64,000 bases of DNA from UBA1426 sp052034085 (GTDB taxonomy: Bacteria; Bacillota; Clostridia; Peptostreptococcales; Anaerovoracaceae): contig JBPOJA010000011.1 of the NCBI GenBank assembly GCA_052034085.1, positions 1 through 64,000 of the forward strand, in the 5' to 3' direction. Shown piece after piece: positions 31,631 to 40,623 of this stretch; position 1 is the first letter of the stretch; each line of letters starts with the position of its first letter. The notes below the pieces were generated by a model, which was not told the DNA's origin, made no database searches, and worked only from the letters and a program-made list of their open reading frames with translations. The position numbers were made by a program, and so were the translations under genes.

Positions 31631-33287
31631 GTTCCCGTGCATTTTTAAGAGTAGCTTCAGTAATGTGAAGTCCTCCCAGAAGTCTGGCTATTTCCTCTAT
31701 CCTTTCATTTTCGTCAAGACGTTTAACCGAAGTAATTGTTCTGTTTTCTGATTCTTCTTTATAAATTTGATAATGGTGGTCTGCAAAGGCTGCTATCTGT
31801 GCCAGGTGGGTTATGCAGATGACCTGATGAGTTTCTGAGATTTCCTTAAGCTTGCTGCCGACTATGCTTGCAGTTGCCCCGCTGATGCCATTGTCTATTT
31901 CATCAAAAATCAGGCAGGGGATATTGTCGAAATTGCCAAGGATTTTTTTAAAGGCCAGCATTATCCTGGAGATTTCTCCGCCGGATGCAATTTTAGCCAG
32001 GGGCTTTGGTGTTTCCCCCTTATTAGTAATCATAAGAAACTCCACAAGGTCTGAGCCGCCTGGTGTAAAATCCTGTTTACCGTCTTTTGTCAGTTCTCTG
32101 AAAGAAACCACCAGCCTGCTGTCCTTGAAATTAAGTTCCCGGAGCTCGGACTCCACATCCTTCTCCATTTTCTCTGCGGCTTTTCTGCGCAAGTGGCTCA
32201 ACTCATCGGCAGCTGTCTTTAATTCGCCATAGCTCTTGTGAACCTGTTCCTTGGCGGAAGCAATAAGGTGTCCGGAGTTTTCGATTGAATTCAGCCTTTC
32301 TTCCAATTCGTCCTGATATTCAAGGATTTTATCTATGGAAGATCCGTACTTTTTCTTAAGCCTGTCTATGAGATCCAGCCTTTCCTGTGTCAGATTGATA
32401 GCTTCAGGCGAAAAATCAATGCTTTCCTTTAACTTGCGCAAGGTGCTTTTCAAGTCTTCAAGATTATAATAACTTGATGTAATGCTTTCCGATAATTGAG
32501 AGTACTCTGCTGAAAAATCTTTAATCTGTTCCAAAATCCCCATGGAAAGGCTAAGTTTGTCGAGAGCGGATTGGTTGTCACCATAAAGAAGTTCATAACA
32601 TTCATTCAAGCTCGAGGAAAGAAGTTCTCCGTTTTTCAGGATATTCAGCCTTTCATTCAATAAATCGTCCTCTTCCGGCACCAGCCCGGCATTTTTGATT
32701 TCATTAAGCTCAAATTCCATAAAATCTTTGCTTCTTGCACTTTCTGCATCAAAAGCAAGGAGCTTGTCCAGACGAGCTTTCGCTTCGTCATATTGAAAGA
32801 AAAGTTCTTTTACCTGTAATGCTTTGGTTTCAATGGTAGTCTTGCCATACCTGTCCAGGATAACCAGGTGAGATTCCGGGTCAAGCAGTGACTGATTGTC
32901 GTATTGACCGTGAATATCGGCAAGTTCACTGCTTAAGGCATTGAGAATGGAAAGGCTGACTGCTGTGCCATTAATTCTGGCTATGCTTTTGCCTCCCTGG
33001 AAAATTTCCCTTGTAATTATAAGATTTTCGTTGTCAGAAAGTTCCTTTGATTCAAGAAAAGATAAATTCTGTTTTGTTGGCAGGGCACTAAGTTCGATAA
33101 CCGCTTTGTCTTTACCACTCCTTATATAAGTGGTGTCGGCACGACTTCCCAGGGCCATGCTCATAGCTTCGATTAAAATAGATTTTCCGGCTCCGGTTTC
33201 ACCTGTAAGTACATGAAGGCCTTTGCCAAACTCCATATTGACATCTTCAATTATAGCGAAATCTTTAATGCTGACTTGGGTGAGCAT
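31611..33287 (-). CDS. recN: DNA repair protein RecN
   Basis: 558-residue SMC-like ATPase used in double-strand break repair. The N-terminal Walker A is TGETGAGKSILIEAM. The long middle is coiled coil, and the C-terminal ABC signature and Walker B follow (ASGGEISRIMLAFKKI, PCLIFDEIDNGISG), with a final ICITHLAQIAAFADHHY. Length is typical. It lies 21 bp downstream of argR in the same direction, the standard argR-recN pairing of Firmicutes. Confidence 0.97.
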   Translation of the reverse strand: MLTQVSIKDFAIIEDVNMEFGKGLHVLTGETGAGKSILIEAMSMALGSRADTTYIRSGKDKAVIELSALPTKQNLSFLESKELSDNENLIITREIFQGGKSIARINGTAVSLSILNALSSELADIHGQYDNQSLLDPESHLVILDRYGKTTIETKALQVKELFFQYDEAKARLDKLLAFDAESARSKDFMEFELNEIKNAGLVPEEDDLLNERLNILKNGELLSSSLNECYELLYGDNQSALDKLSLSMGILEQIKDFSAEYSQLSESITSSYYNLEDLKSTLRKLKESIDFSPEAINLTQERLDLIDRLKKKYGSSIDKILEYQDELEERLNSIENSGHLIASAKEQVHKSYGELKTAADELSHLRRKAAEKMEKDVESELRELNFKDSRLVVSFRELTKDGKQDFTPGGSDLVEFLMITNKGETPKPLAKIASGGEISRIMLAFKKILGNFDNIPCLIFDEIDNGISGATASIVGSKLKEISETHQVICITHLAQIAAFADHHYQIYKEESENRTITSVKRLDENERIEEIARLLGGLHITEATLKNARELISQSQ

Positions 33288-33308
33288 GGTCTACCTCGCA
33301 GGCTGGAG

Positions 33309-33758
33309 TTATTTCAGCAGCTCTCTGAATTTTTTCAGCAGCTCTCTTGTGTTTTCAGGATCATCAACCACCAGAAGCAAGGTATTGTCGCCGGCGACAG
33401 AACCGATTGTATGGGGGAAATTCATGGTGTCTATCGCTTCACCGGCTGCATTTGCACATCCTGAAAGGGTTTTAACCACAATAATATTGCCCGAAGCGTC
33501 AACGCTTCGAATAGTTTCTTTAAAAATATTCTTAAATCGTTCAGTAACCTGCTGGCTGGCAGACGTGTTGGGGGCATATTTATATTTCCCATTGGAACCC
33601 AAGATTTTAACAAGCTGCAGATCTTTAATGTCCCTGGACACGGTTGCCTGGGTAACTCTGTAACCTGAATTGTTAAGCAGGTCCACCAGATCTTTTTGCG
33701 TTTCCACTTCTTGGGTTTTTATAAGATCCATTATCATGTTCTGTCTTGAGTATCTCAT
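33309..33758 (-). CDS. argR: Arginine repressor ArgR
   Basis: 149-residue hexameric regulator of arginine metabolism. The N-terminal winged helix contains NSGYRVTQATVSRDIKDLQL. The C-terminal arginine-binding core has the GSVAGDNTLLLVVDD segment, with the GD pair that senses arginine. GGGAGGAAAT precedes the ATG. An ARG-box-like palindrome lies 18 bp upstream of the start, in the leader, so autoregulation is likely. It is divergent from ruvC. Confidence 0.96.
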   Translation of the reverse strand: MRYSRQNMIMDLIKTQEVETQKDLVDLLNNSGYRVTQATVSRDIKDLQLVKILGSNGKYKYAPNTSASQQVTERFKNIFKETIRSVDASGNIIVVKTLSGCANAAGEAIDTMNFPHTIGSVAGDNTLLLVVDDPENTRELLKKFRELLK

Positions 33759-33775
33759 ATTTCCTCCCGGTAAAA

Positions 33776-33789
33776 TGTATAGTTATACA
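33776..33789. promoter_or_regulatory. ARG-box-like palindrome
   Basis: TGTATA-GT-TATACA is a perfect inverted repeat with a 2-nt centre, resembling ARG operator half-sites. It lies between the argR -10 element and the argR start codon. Confidence 0.55.
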
Positions 33790-33805
33790 GAAATTTATTA
33801 TATAT

Positions 33806-33833
33806 ATTATAGCATAGCGAACTTGGATAGCAA
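33806..33833 (-). promoter_or_regulatory. argR promoter
   Basis: On the minus strand: TTGCTA (33833-33828), 16-bp spacer, TATAAT (33811-33806). Its -35 abuts the divergent ruvC -35. Confidence 0.55.
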
Positions 33834-33851
33834 AGACAATTGTGGTATAAT
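33823..33851 (+). promoter_or_regulatory. ruvC operon promoter
   Basis: TTGGAT (33823-33828), 17-bp spacer, TATAAT (33846-33851) with an extended -10 TGG directly upstream. Confidence 0.75.
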
Positions 33852-33886
33852 TAGGCATATATAATTTCGACAATTAAGGAGAATAG

Positions 33887-34393
33887 ATGAGGATTTTAGG
33901 CATAGACCCCGGTTACGCAATCATGGGTTACGGAATAGTGGATATGAAGGGAAATAAATTTACCCCGTGCACATATGGAGTCGTGACCACTGACAAGGAT
34001 ATGGATATGCCGGACAGGCTGGTTCAGCTATACAGAAGCCTGATAAACCTCATAGAAGAATACAGGCCGGATGCCGTGGCAGTTGAGGAACTGTTCTTCA
34101 ATAAAAATGCTAAAACGGCCATAATGGTGGGTCAGGCCAGGGGCGTGGCTCTGTTGGCTTGTGCAAATTCGGGGCTGGATATTTATGAATATACGCCATT
34201 GCAGATTAAACAGGGTCTGATAGGTTATGGGAGGGCAGAAAAAGAGCAGATTCAGTTTATGGTGAAAACCATTTTGAATCTTTCGGAGGCTGTTACCCAG
34301 GATGATACTGCTGATGCGCTTGCTGCGGCAATTTGCCACGGAAACTCATCAAATTACCTGAACCGTCTGGAGAAAAAGGAGCAAAATCGTTGA
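33887..34393 (+). CDS. ruvC: Holliday junction resolvase RuvC
   Basis: 168-residue endonuclease that cuts Holliday junctions. The acidic catalytic residues are seen in RILGIDPGYAIMGYG (Asp7), AVEELFFNKNAKTA (Glu) and the late DDTADALAAAICH. AAGGAGAA stands upstream. It is first in the ruvC-ruvA-ruvB run and overlaps ruvA by 4 bp (TTGA). Confidence 0.97.
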   Translation: MRILGIDPGYAIMGYGIVDMKGNKFTPCTYGVVTTDKDMDMPDRLVQLYRSLINLIEEYRPDAVAVEELFFNKNAKTAIMVGQARGVALLACANSGLDIYEYTPLQIKQGLIGYGRAEKEQIQFMVKTILNLSEAVTQDDTADALAAAICHGNSSNYLNRLEKKEQNR

Positions 34394-34977
34394 TACATTA
34401 TATAAAAGGCAAGATTAAAATGAAGACGGAAACCGGCATTGTTGTGGAGAATAACGGCATAGGTTACGAAATACTTATTCCTGACAATTCACCTCTTTAT
34501 GGAGCAAGAGAGGATGAGGAAGTAACAGTATATGCTGCCCTGATAGTCAGGGAAGATGACATGAGTCTTTTTGGATTTCACGATGAAGAAAGTCTGAACC
34601 TGTTCTATACACTCAGGACTGTAAATGGCGTAGGAGCTAAGGTTGCCCTGGCCCTGCTGTCAGTACTTTCATCAGGGGACATAATGAAGGCCATAGGTTC
34701 AGAGGATGTCGTTGCATTGACAAGAGCACCCGGAATCGGAAAAAAGACGGCAATGAGGATGGTACTGGAACTTAAAGATAAGTTTAAAGATTATGGTGAC
34801 GGGGCAGATATTGAAGCTATTCAGCTGTCCGGCAGCGCAAAATCAGAGGCCATAAACGGCCTTATGGGGCTCGGTTTTACAAGGAGTGAAGCCATAAGTG
34901 CAATAAACTCGGTGAATGCTGAAAATCTGACTACGGAAGAACTTATAAGACAGGCATTGCGTAAACCTAAAAAATAA
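34390..34977 (+). CDS. ruvA: Holliday junction branch migration protein RuvA
   Basis: 195 residues from a TTG at 34390. This start is chosen because AAAGGAG lies about 8 bp upstream and the protein then begins IHYIKGKI, matching the family's usual MIAYIKG start. An upstream in-frame ATG at 34333 would add 19 atypical residues within ruvC. Helix-hairpin-helix motifs are visible (VNGVGAKVALALLSV, APGIGKKTAMRMVLEL), and a C-terminal domain III that contacts RuvB ends the chain. Confidence 0.95.
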   Translation: MIHYIKGKIKMKTETGIVVENNGIGYEILIPDNSPLYGAREDEEVTVYAALIVREDDMSLFGFHDEESLNLFYTLRTVNGVGAKVALALLSVLSSGDIMKAIGSEDVVALTRAPGIGKKTAMRMVLELKDKFKDYGDGADIEAIQLSGSAKSEAINGLMGLGFTRSEAISAINSVNAENLTTEELIRQALRKPKK

Positions 34978-34994
34978 CAGGAGACAGACGGGCG

Positions 34995-36038
34995 ATGAAT
35001 TACGAGGAGAGAATAGTTGAGGCCGTTCAGAGGGATGAGGAGCAGGAGCTGGAAATCACACTGCGCCCCAGGCATTTCAATGAATACATAGGCCAGAGGC
35101 TGGTCACTGACAATCTGAAAATTTACATAGAGGCGGCGAAAATGCGAAATGAGCCGCTTGATCATGTATTGTTTTACGGACCACCCGGTTTGGGCAAGAC
35201 TACTTTAGCAGGAATAATAGCTAACGAGCTGGAAGTGGATTTAAGAATCACATCAGGGCCGGCCATTGAAAGAGCCGGTGATCTTGCTGCGATTCTTACC
35301 AATTTGAACGAAAACGATGTTCTTTTTATTGATGAAATCCACAGACTGAACCGGACTGTGGAAGAAGTGCTCTATTCAGCAATGGAGGATTATGCGCTTG
35401 ACATAATCATCGGGAAAGGCCCGTCGGCCCGTTCCATAAGACTGGATCTTGCTAAATTTACTTTAATAGGAGCCACCACCAGAGCCGGCAGCCTTTCAGC
35501 CCCGCTGAGAGACAGGTTTGGTGTTATCAGCAAGTTTGAGATGTATTCACATGAGGAACTTATGGAAATAATTAAGAGGTCGGCCCGGATTTTGGATGTG
35601 GAGATTCATGAGTCATCTTTGAAGGAGCTGGCACAGAGATCCAGGGGCACCCCCAGGGTGGCAAACAGGCTATTGAAGCGGGTTAGAGATTTCAGCCAGG
35701 TTAAAGGCAGTGGTGTAATTGACCGGGAAATCTGTAAAGAAACTCTTGAGGCTCTTGGAATAGATGAGCGGGGGCTTGAAAGCCTGGACAGAGAAATCCT
35801 TTCTCTTATTATTGAAAGGTTTGACGGGGGCCCGGTTGGAATTGATACAATAGCCGCATCCATAGGGGAGGAGCGTGTGACGATCGAAGATGTATATGAG
35901 CCCTTTTTACTGCAGGCGGGCTTTCTGCACAGGACACAAAAGGGGAGGACAGTTTCAAAGGAAGCATATAAGCATTTAGGCTTGCCACTTCCGGGGAATC
36001 CGGAAGACAGGCAGATAAGTTTTGGGGATGAGGTATAA
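34995..36038 (+). CDS. ruvB: Holliday junction DNA helicase RuvB
   Basis: 347-residue AAA+ motor. The Walker A is FYGPPGLGKTTLAGI, the Walker B LFIDEIHRLNRTVEE, and sensor 1 lies in TLIGATTRAGSLSAPLRDRFG. The C-terminal winged helix ends LQAGFLHRTQKGR. It starts 17 bp after ruvA with GGAG upstream and completes the RuvABC set. Confidence 0.97.
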   Translation: MNYEERIVEAVQRDEEQELEITLRPRHFNEYIGQRLVTDNLKIYIEAAKMRNEPLDHVLFYGPPGLGKTTLAGIIANELEVDLRITSGPAIERAGDLAAILTNLNENDVLFIDEIHRLNRTVEEVLYSAMEDYALDIIIGKGPSARSIRLDLAKFTLIGATTRAGSLSAPLRDRFGVISKFEMYSHEELMEIIKRSARILDVEIHESSLKELAQRSRGTPRVANRLLKRVRDFSQVKGSGVIDREICKETLEALGIDERGLESLDREILSLIIERFDGGPVGIDTIAASIGEERVTIEDVYEPFLLQAGFLHRTQKGRTVSKEAYKHLGLPLPGNPEDRQISFGDEV

Positions 36039-36043
36039 TCACT

Positions 36044-37465
36044 ATGAAGAAACTGATATTTTTACTGGCTGTTGTTGTCGCAATTACCTCTTTAGGACTG
36101 GTTTTGTCATTTGGGGACGAGGAAGCCTTACACGGAGAAAATGCAGCACAAAACCAATACATAAAAGTTGGTTTAAGATATGGTGATTCAGAGCAGACTA
36201 CTGCGGTGCTGAAATCTTCAGGTGGATTTCTTATAGGAAGAATAGACGGTAATGGCATTTTCATCAATACCTTACCCCTTCCTGCCTATCCGGAGATTGT
36301 TGCTTCTGTAGAAGGCAGTCGTGTGGTACTCAAAGATGCAGACGGGGTTATGCTTTCTCAGGATTTTGACGGAAACAGCTGTCTGGCTCCTTACGAAGAA
36401 AATGGCAGCATAAGTTTTGACGGAAGAAAATACAGGGGCTGCATGAGCCTTAAAACTTTCGGTGGCAATAAAGTAACCGTAATCAATGTCCTGCCCCTGG
36501 AAGAGTACTTATATGGTGTAGTTCACAGGGAGATTGGTATGAGAAGCCCGGCTGAGGCCCTTAAAGCACAGGCAATTACTGCCAGGACCTATGCCATGCT
36601 CAATTTAAACAGGCACAGGACAAACGGCTTTGATATATGTGCCGGCACTCATTGTCAGGTTTACGGTGGTATGAATGACGAATACGAAAGCACTATTAAT
36701 GCGGTGGATGAGACACGGGGCATCATGATATATGTGGATGGCAAGCCGGTGGAAACCTATTATTCCAAAAATAGTGGCGGACATACGCAGAATTCAGAAG
36801 ATGTGTGGGCAAACAGACTTTCACATCTGAGGGGAAAACCTGATCCTTACTGTCCTGATTATCCCTGGCATGCGACTATGACCTATGATGTGCTGAGGCA
36901 AAAATTAAAACAGGGTGGAGTGGATCCTGGTAATATCAACAAAATCTGGATCAGCGGCAGAAATAGCTCTCTTGCAGTTGAATCCCTTACTATATCAGGA
37001 GATTTGGGCGATGTGGTGTTGACCAGAACTAAAATCAGAGAGTTGCTAGGTGCTTCTTTAATAAGGTCGACTCATTTTACCTTAAATGAAGAATATGTAC
37101 GGCCTGCAGGAAGCCCTGGTTCTGATACCTTCAGCATATCAACAAAGGAAACAGCTGTTGACACTTCTGCCGATTCAAAAGTTTATGTTCTTGGGAGTCA
37201 GGGGGAAGCTAAATCCATGCAGCTGGGTAAGACTTGGGTAAAAAGTGACAGTTGTTATAGTGCTCTTTCAGATTACATAGTGGAGAGCAAGCCGGGACAA
37301 TTTTCTGATAAGCCGGTTGTTGGCGGCAATACGATTACATTTTATGGACTGGGTTACGGTCACGGTGTAGGCATGGCGCAGGACGGAGCCATAGAGATGG
37401 CAAACAGAGGAATGAGCTATTTGGATATTCTGACATTTTATTATACGGGCGTTGAGGTTTATTAA
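36044..37465 (+). CDS. SpoIID/LytB-domain protein
   Basis: 473 residues with an N-terminal signal or anchor (KKLIFLLAVVVAITSLGLVL). The SpoIID domain has LPLEEYLYGVVHREIG, ALKAQAITARTYAML, and GGHTQNSEDVW. It ends with GLGYGHGVGMAQDGA. SpoIID is a lytic transglycosylase acting on denuded glycan during engulfment, and LytB is a relative that modifies cell wall enzymes. Which of the two this is cannot be said, although the ruvB-spoIID-queA-tgt order is common in Clostridia. It starts 5 bp after ruvB and shares one base with queA (TAATG). Confidence 0.9.
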   Translation: MKKLIFLLAVVVAITSLGLVLSFGDEEALHGENAAQNQYIKVGLRYGDSEQTTAVLKSSGGFLIGRIDGNGIFINTLPLPAYPEIVASVEGSRVVLKDADGVMLSQDFDGNSCLAPYEENGSISFDGRKYRGCMSLKTFGGNKVTVINVLPLEEYLYGVVHREIGMRSPAEALKAQAITARTYAMLNLNRHRTNGFDICAGTHCQVYGGMNDEYESTINAVDETRGIMIYVDGKPVETYYSKNSGGHTQNSEDVWANRLSHLRGKPDPYCPDYPWHATMTYDVLRQKLKQGGVDPGNINKIWISGRNSSLAVESLTISGDLGDVVLTRTKIRELLGASLIRSTHFTLNEEYVRPAGSPGSDTFSISTKETAVDTSADSKVYVLGSQGEAKSMQLGKTWVKSDSCYSALSDYIVESKPGQFSDKPVVGGNTITFYGLGYGHGVGMAQDGAIEMANRGMSYLDILTFYYTGVEVY

Positions 37466-38499
37466 TGCGTGTAAATGAATTTGACTATGACCTGCCCGAA
37501 GAATTAATAGCTCAGTTCCCAGCAGAAAAGCGTGAAAAGTCAAAGCTTATGGTAATCCATAGGGACACCGGCATACGGGAACACAGGATTTTTGCCGACA
37601 TCATTGATTATCTTACTAAAGGGGATTGCCTGGTTCTGAACGACTCCAGGGTAATACCTGCCAGAATTTTCGGCAAGAAAGCAGACAGTAATTCCGGAGT
37701 GGAATTTCTATTAATTAAAAATGTGAAAGATGATTTGTGGGAAACCATGGTCAAGCCGGGGCGAAAAGCCAGGGTAGGCGATGAAATTATTTTCTCTGAG
37801 AACCCTTTGTTTTCAGCCCAGGTCAAAGCGCTCTGCGAAGATGGAAACAGGCTGGCCAGTTTTTCATATGAAGGAGACTTCTACGAGCATCTGGAAAGGC
37901 TGGGCCACATTCCTCTGCCCCCATACATCAGGAGAGAGGATGTTGAAGAAGACAGAGTAAGATACCAGACTGTTTACAGCAGGATTCAGGGCTCAGTGGC
38001 AGCTCCTACGGCGGGCCTGCACTTTACGGAAGACCTTTTGAAGAAAATCAGGGCAAAGGGAATAAAGCTGGCTTATGTGACTTTGCATGTGGGCATAGGT
38101 ACTTTTAAGCCGGTTAAAGAAGAAAATATTGAAGATCACATAATGCATTTTGAAGAATACAGCATTTCTGAAGAAGCGGCTGAAATTATAAACGAGACTA
38201 AAGTATCAGGGGGCAGGATTGTTGCAGTTGGCACAACTTCCACAAGGACACTTGAAAGTGCTTCAACTGCCGAAGGAGTGGTTGTGGCTGGCAGAGGGAG
38301 TACGGGGATATTTATTTATCCCGGTTATAGGTTTAAAGTTGTAGATGCCCAACTGACTAATTTTCATCTGCCCAGATCCACTCTTTTAATGCTGGTTTCG
38401 GCTTTTTATAACAGAGAAAAAATTATGGAGGCATACGGTGTGGCTGTAAAAGAGAGATATCGCTTTTTCAGTTATGGTGATGCAATGTTGATACTATGA
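37465..38499 (+). CDS. queA: S-adenosylmethionine:tRNA ribosyltransferase-isomerase QueA
   Basis: 344 residues. It forms epoxyqueuosine on tRNA using SAM. Family landmarks: FDYDLPEELIAQFPAEKRE at the start, VLNDSRVIPARIFG, GSVAAPTAGLHFTEDL, VTLHVGIGTFKPV, and GSTGIFIYPGYRFK. The start codon overlaps the preceding stop, and it overlaps tgt by 4 bp, consistent with the queuosine pair. Confidence 0.97.
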   Translation: MRVNEFDYDLPEELIAQFPAEKREKSKLMVIHRDTGIREHRIFADIIDYLTKGDCLVLNDSRVIPARIFGKKADSNSGVEFLLIKNVKDDLWETMVKPGRKARVGDEIIFSENPLFSAQVKALCEDGNRLASFSYEGDFYEHLERLGHIPLPPYIRREDVEEDRVRYQTVYSRIQGSVAAPTAGLHFTEDLLKKIRAKGIKLAYVTLHVGIGTFKPVKEENIEDHIMHFEEYSISEEAAEIINETKVSGGRIVAVGTTSTRTLESASTAEGVVVAGRGSTGIFIYPGYRFKVVDAQLTNFHLPRSTLLMLVSAFYNREKIMEAYGVAVKERYRFFSYGDAMLIL

Positions 38500-39614
38500 A
38501 GAACGCAGTGAATTTTGAATTGCTGAAAACGGACAGCCATTCCAAAGCCAGGCTGGGCAGACTTACAACACCACATGGCATCATAGAAACACCGGTTTTT
38601 ATGCCGGTAGGCACAGCAGCCACGGTTAAAGCTATGAAGCCTGAAAATGTCAGAGCCTTGGGAGCAAATATCATTTTGTCGAATACATATCATTTGTATT
38701 TGAGACCGGGTCATGAGATAGTAAAGGCTGCCGGAGGCCTGCATAAGTTTATGAACTGGGATGGAAGCATACTTACTGACAGCGGGGGGTTTCAGGTTTT
38801 CAGCCTGGGAGACATGCGCAAAATTTCCGAGGAAGGGGTGAGCTTCCGTTCTCATATTGATGGTTCCAGCCACTTTTTTACTCCAGAGAAATCCATGGAA
38901 GTGCAGGAAGCGCTGGGGTCCGATATAATTATGGCCTTTGATGAGTGTGCACCATATCCTGCCGATTATAATTATACTAAAAAATCCATGGAAATGACCC
39001 TGCGTTGGCTGAAGCGGTGTAAAAAAGCTCATATAAATGTTGAAAATCAATCCCTGTTTGGAATTATGCAGGGCGGGATGTATCTCGATTTGAGGATCGA
39101 AAGTGCTAAGCAGATGGTGGAACTGGATCTCCCGGGTTATGCAATAGGCGGGCTTTCAGTCGGGGAGCCAAAGGAGCTTATGTATGAAATACTGGATGGT
39201 TCGGCAGACTACCTCCCTGGAGACAAACCCAGATATCTGATGGGTGTGGGGAGCCCTGATTGTCTCGTAGAAGGGGTTTTGCGCGGTGTGGATATGTTTG
39301 ATTGCGTACTTCCTACCCGAGTTGCCAGAAATGGACAGGCAATGACAAGATATGGTAAATTAAATATTAAAAATGCCGAATTCGAAAGAGATTTTACACC
39401 TCTGGACAGCAGCTGCGATTGCTATACCTGCAAAAACTATACCAGAGCTTACCTGCGACATTTGTATAAATCAAACGAAATACTTTCGGCCATGCTTCTG
39501 ACAGAGCACAACCTGTATTTTCTGATTAACATGATGAGGGAAATCAGGGAGGCCATTGCAGAAGACAGGCTTCAGGAATACAGAAAAGATTTTTATAGTA
39601 GTTACGAAGATTAA
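38496..39614 (+). CDS. tgt: Queuine tRNA-ribosyltransferase Tgt
   Basis: 372 residues. It exchanges guanine 34 for the queuosine precursor in GUN anticodons. The catalytic Asp is in LTDSGGFQVFSL, the second in VDMFDCVLPTRVARNG, and the zinc site is CDCYTCKNYTRAYLRHL. The length matches the bacterial enzyme. The start overlaps queA by 4 bp. A palindrome that could act as terminator follows. Confidence 0.97.
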   Translation: MKNAVNFELLKTDSHSKARLGRLTTPHGIIETPVFMPVGTAATVKAMKPENVRALGANIILSNTYHLYLRPGHEIVKAAGGLHKFMNWDGSILTDSGGFQVFSLGDMRKISEEGVSFRSHIDGSSHFFTPEKSMEVQEALGSDIIMAFDECAPYPADYNYTKKSMEMTLRWLKRCKKAHINVENQSLFGIMQGGMYLDLRIESAKQMVELDLPGYAIGGLSVGEPKELMYEILDGSADYLPGDKPRYLMGVGSPDCLVEGVLRGVDMFDCVLPTRVARNGQAMTRYGKLNIKNAEFERDFTPLDSSCDCYTCKNYTRAYLRHLYKSNEILSAMLLTEHNLYFLINMMREIREAIAEDRLQEYRKDFYSSYED

Positions 39615-39624
39615 AAAATAAAAA

Positions 39625-39658
39625 TGTGACAAAAGGGCTGTCCCCCTGTCATGTCACA
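39625..39658. repeat. REP-like palindrome (TGTGACA ... TGTCACA type)
   Basis: TGTGAC at 39625-39630 and GTCACA at 39653-39658 flank an inner AAAGGG/CCCCCT pairing. Palindromes of the form GTGACA-AGGGG-CTGTCCCC-TGTCAC recur between genes in many anaerobes. Here it lies between tgt and metA and may end tgt transcription; there is no strong T tract. Confidence 0.6.
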
Positions 39659-39672
39659 AAAGGAGTTCACAT

Positions 39673-40623
39673 ATGCCAATTATTGTACCAAAAGGTTTGC
39701 CTGCCTATGACACACTCAGGGAGGAAAATGTATTTGTAATGCACAAGGGAAGGGCTGAAACCCAGGATATCAGGCCTTTGGAAATAGCGATTGTCAACCT
39801 GATGCCCAGGAAAGAGATAACCGAAACCCAGCTAATAAGGATGCTTGCCAACACTCCTCTTCAGGTAAATCTGAAGCTTCTGACCATGGATTCCCATGAA
39901 TCCAAAAACACTAAAAGAGAGCATCTGGAAAATTTTTATGACACATATGAAGGTATTAAAAACAAACGGTTTGACGGGATGATTATCACAGGAGCCCCGG
40001 TGGAATTTTTACCATTTGAGGAAGTGGATTACTGGGATGAACTGACGGATATAATGGATTACAGCCTTGACAATGTATTCAGCGTGATGCATATCTGCTG
40101 GGGGGCCCAGGCCGGCTTATACCATCATTACGGCATTGCTAAAGAAATCTTGCCTGAAAAAATTTTCGGAGTTTTTTCACATGTGGTTTTGGACAAAAAA
40201 TCAGAACTGATGAGAGGCTTTGATGATGTTTTTTATGTGCCGCACAGCCGCCACACGCAGTCCAGTCCGGAAGAGATTGAAAGCCGTAAAGAACTGAACG
40301 TACTTGCCAAATCGGATAAAGCAGGCATGCATATCATAGCAACACATGACAACAGGCAAATCTTCGTACAGGGCCATTCAGAGTATGACAGGGATACTTT
40401 GAAGTGGGAATACGACAGAGATATTGCGAAGGGCATGAATATGGCAGTGCCCGAGAATTATTTTAAAGATGATGATCCTGCCAAAGGGGTTGAAATAAAA
40501 TGGAAGGGTCATGCGAATCTTTTGTTTGCCAACTGGCTGAACTATGTATATCAGGAAACACCTTATGATTTGAACCGGCTTGATGAGTTGCAGGAAGTGA
40601 GAAGGGAGTTGCATGACATTTAA
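39673..40623 (+). CDS. metA: Homoserine O-acetyltransferase, MetA type
   Basis: 316 residues. It activates homoserine for methionine synthesis. Catalytic Cys142 lies in MHICWGAQAGLYHHYG, and the His/Glu pair in FVQGHSEYDRD. Residue 111 is Glu (TGAPVEFLPFEEVDYW). In the MetA family Glu at this position goes with acetyl-CoA use and Gly with succinyl-CoA use, so acetyl transfer is predicted despite the common name succinyltransferase. AAAGGAG lies upstream of the ATG. It overlaps the following methyltransferase gene by 11 bp. Confidence 0.93.
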   Translation: MPIIVPKGLPAYDTLREENVFVMHKGRAETQDIRPLEIAIVNLMPRKEITETQLIRMLANTPLQVNLKLLTMDSHESKNTKREHLENFYDTYEGIKNKRFDGMIITGAPVEFLPFEEVDYWDELTDIMDYSLDNVFSVMHICWGAQAGLYHHYGIAKEILPEKIFGVFSHVVLDKKSELMRGFDDVFYVPHSRHTQSSPEEIESRKELNVLAKSDKAGMHIIATHDNRQIFVQGHSEYDRDTLKWEYDRDIAKGMNMAVPENYFKDDDPAKGVEIKWKGHANLLFANWLNYVYQETPYDLNRLDELQEVRRELHDI

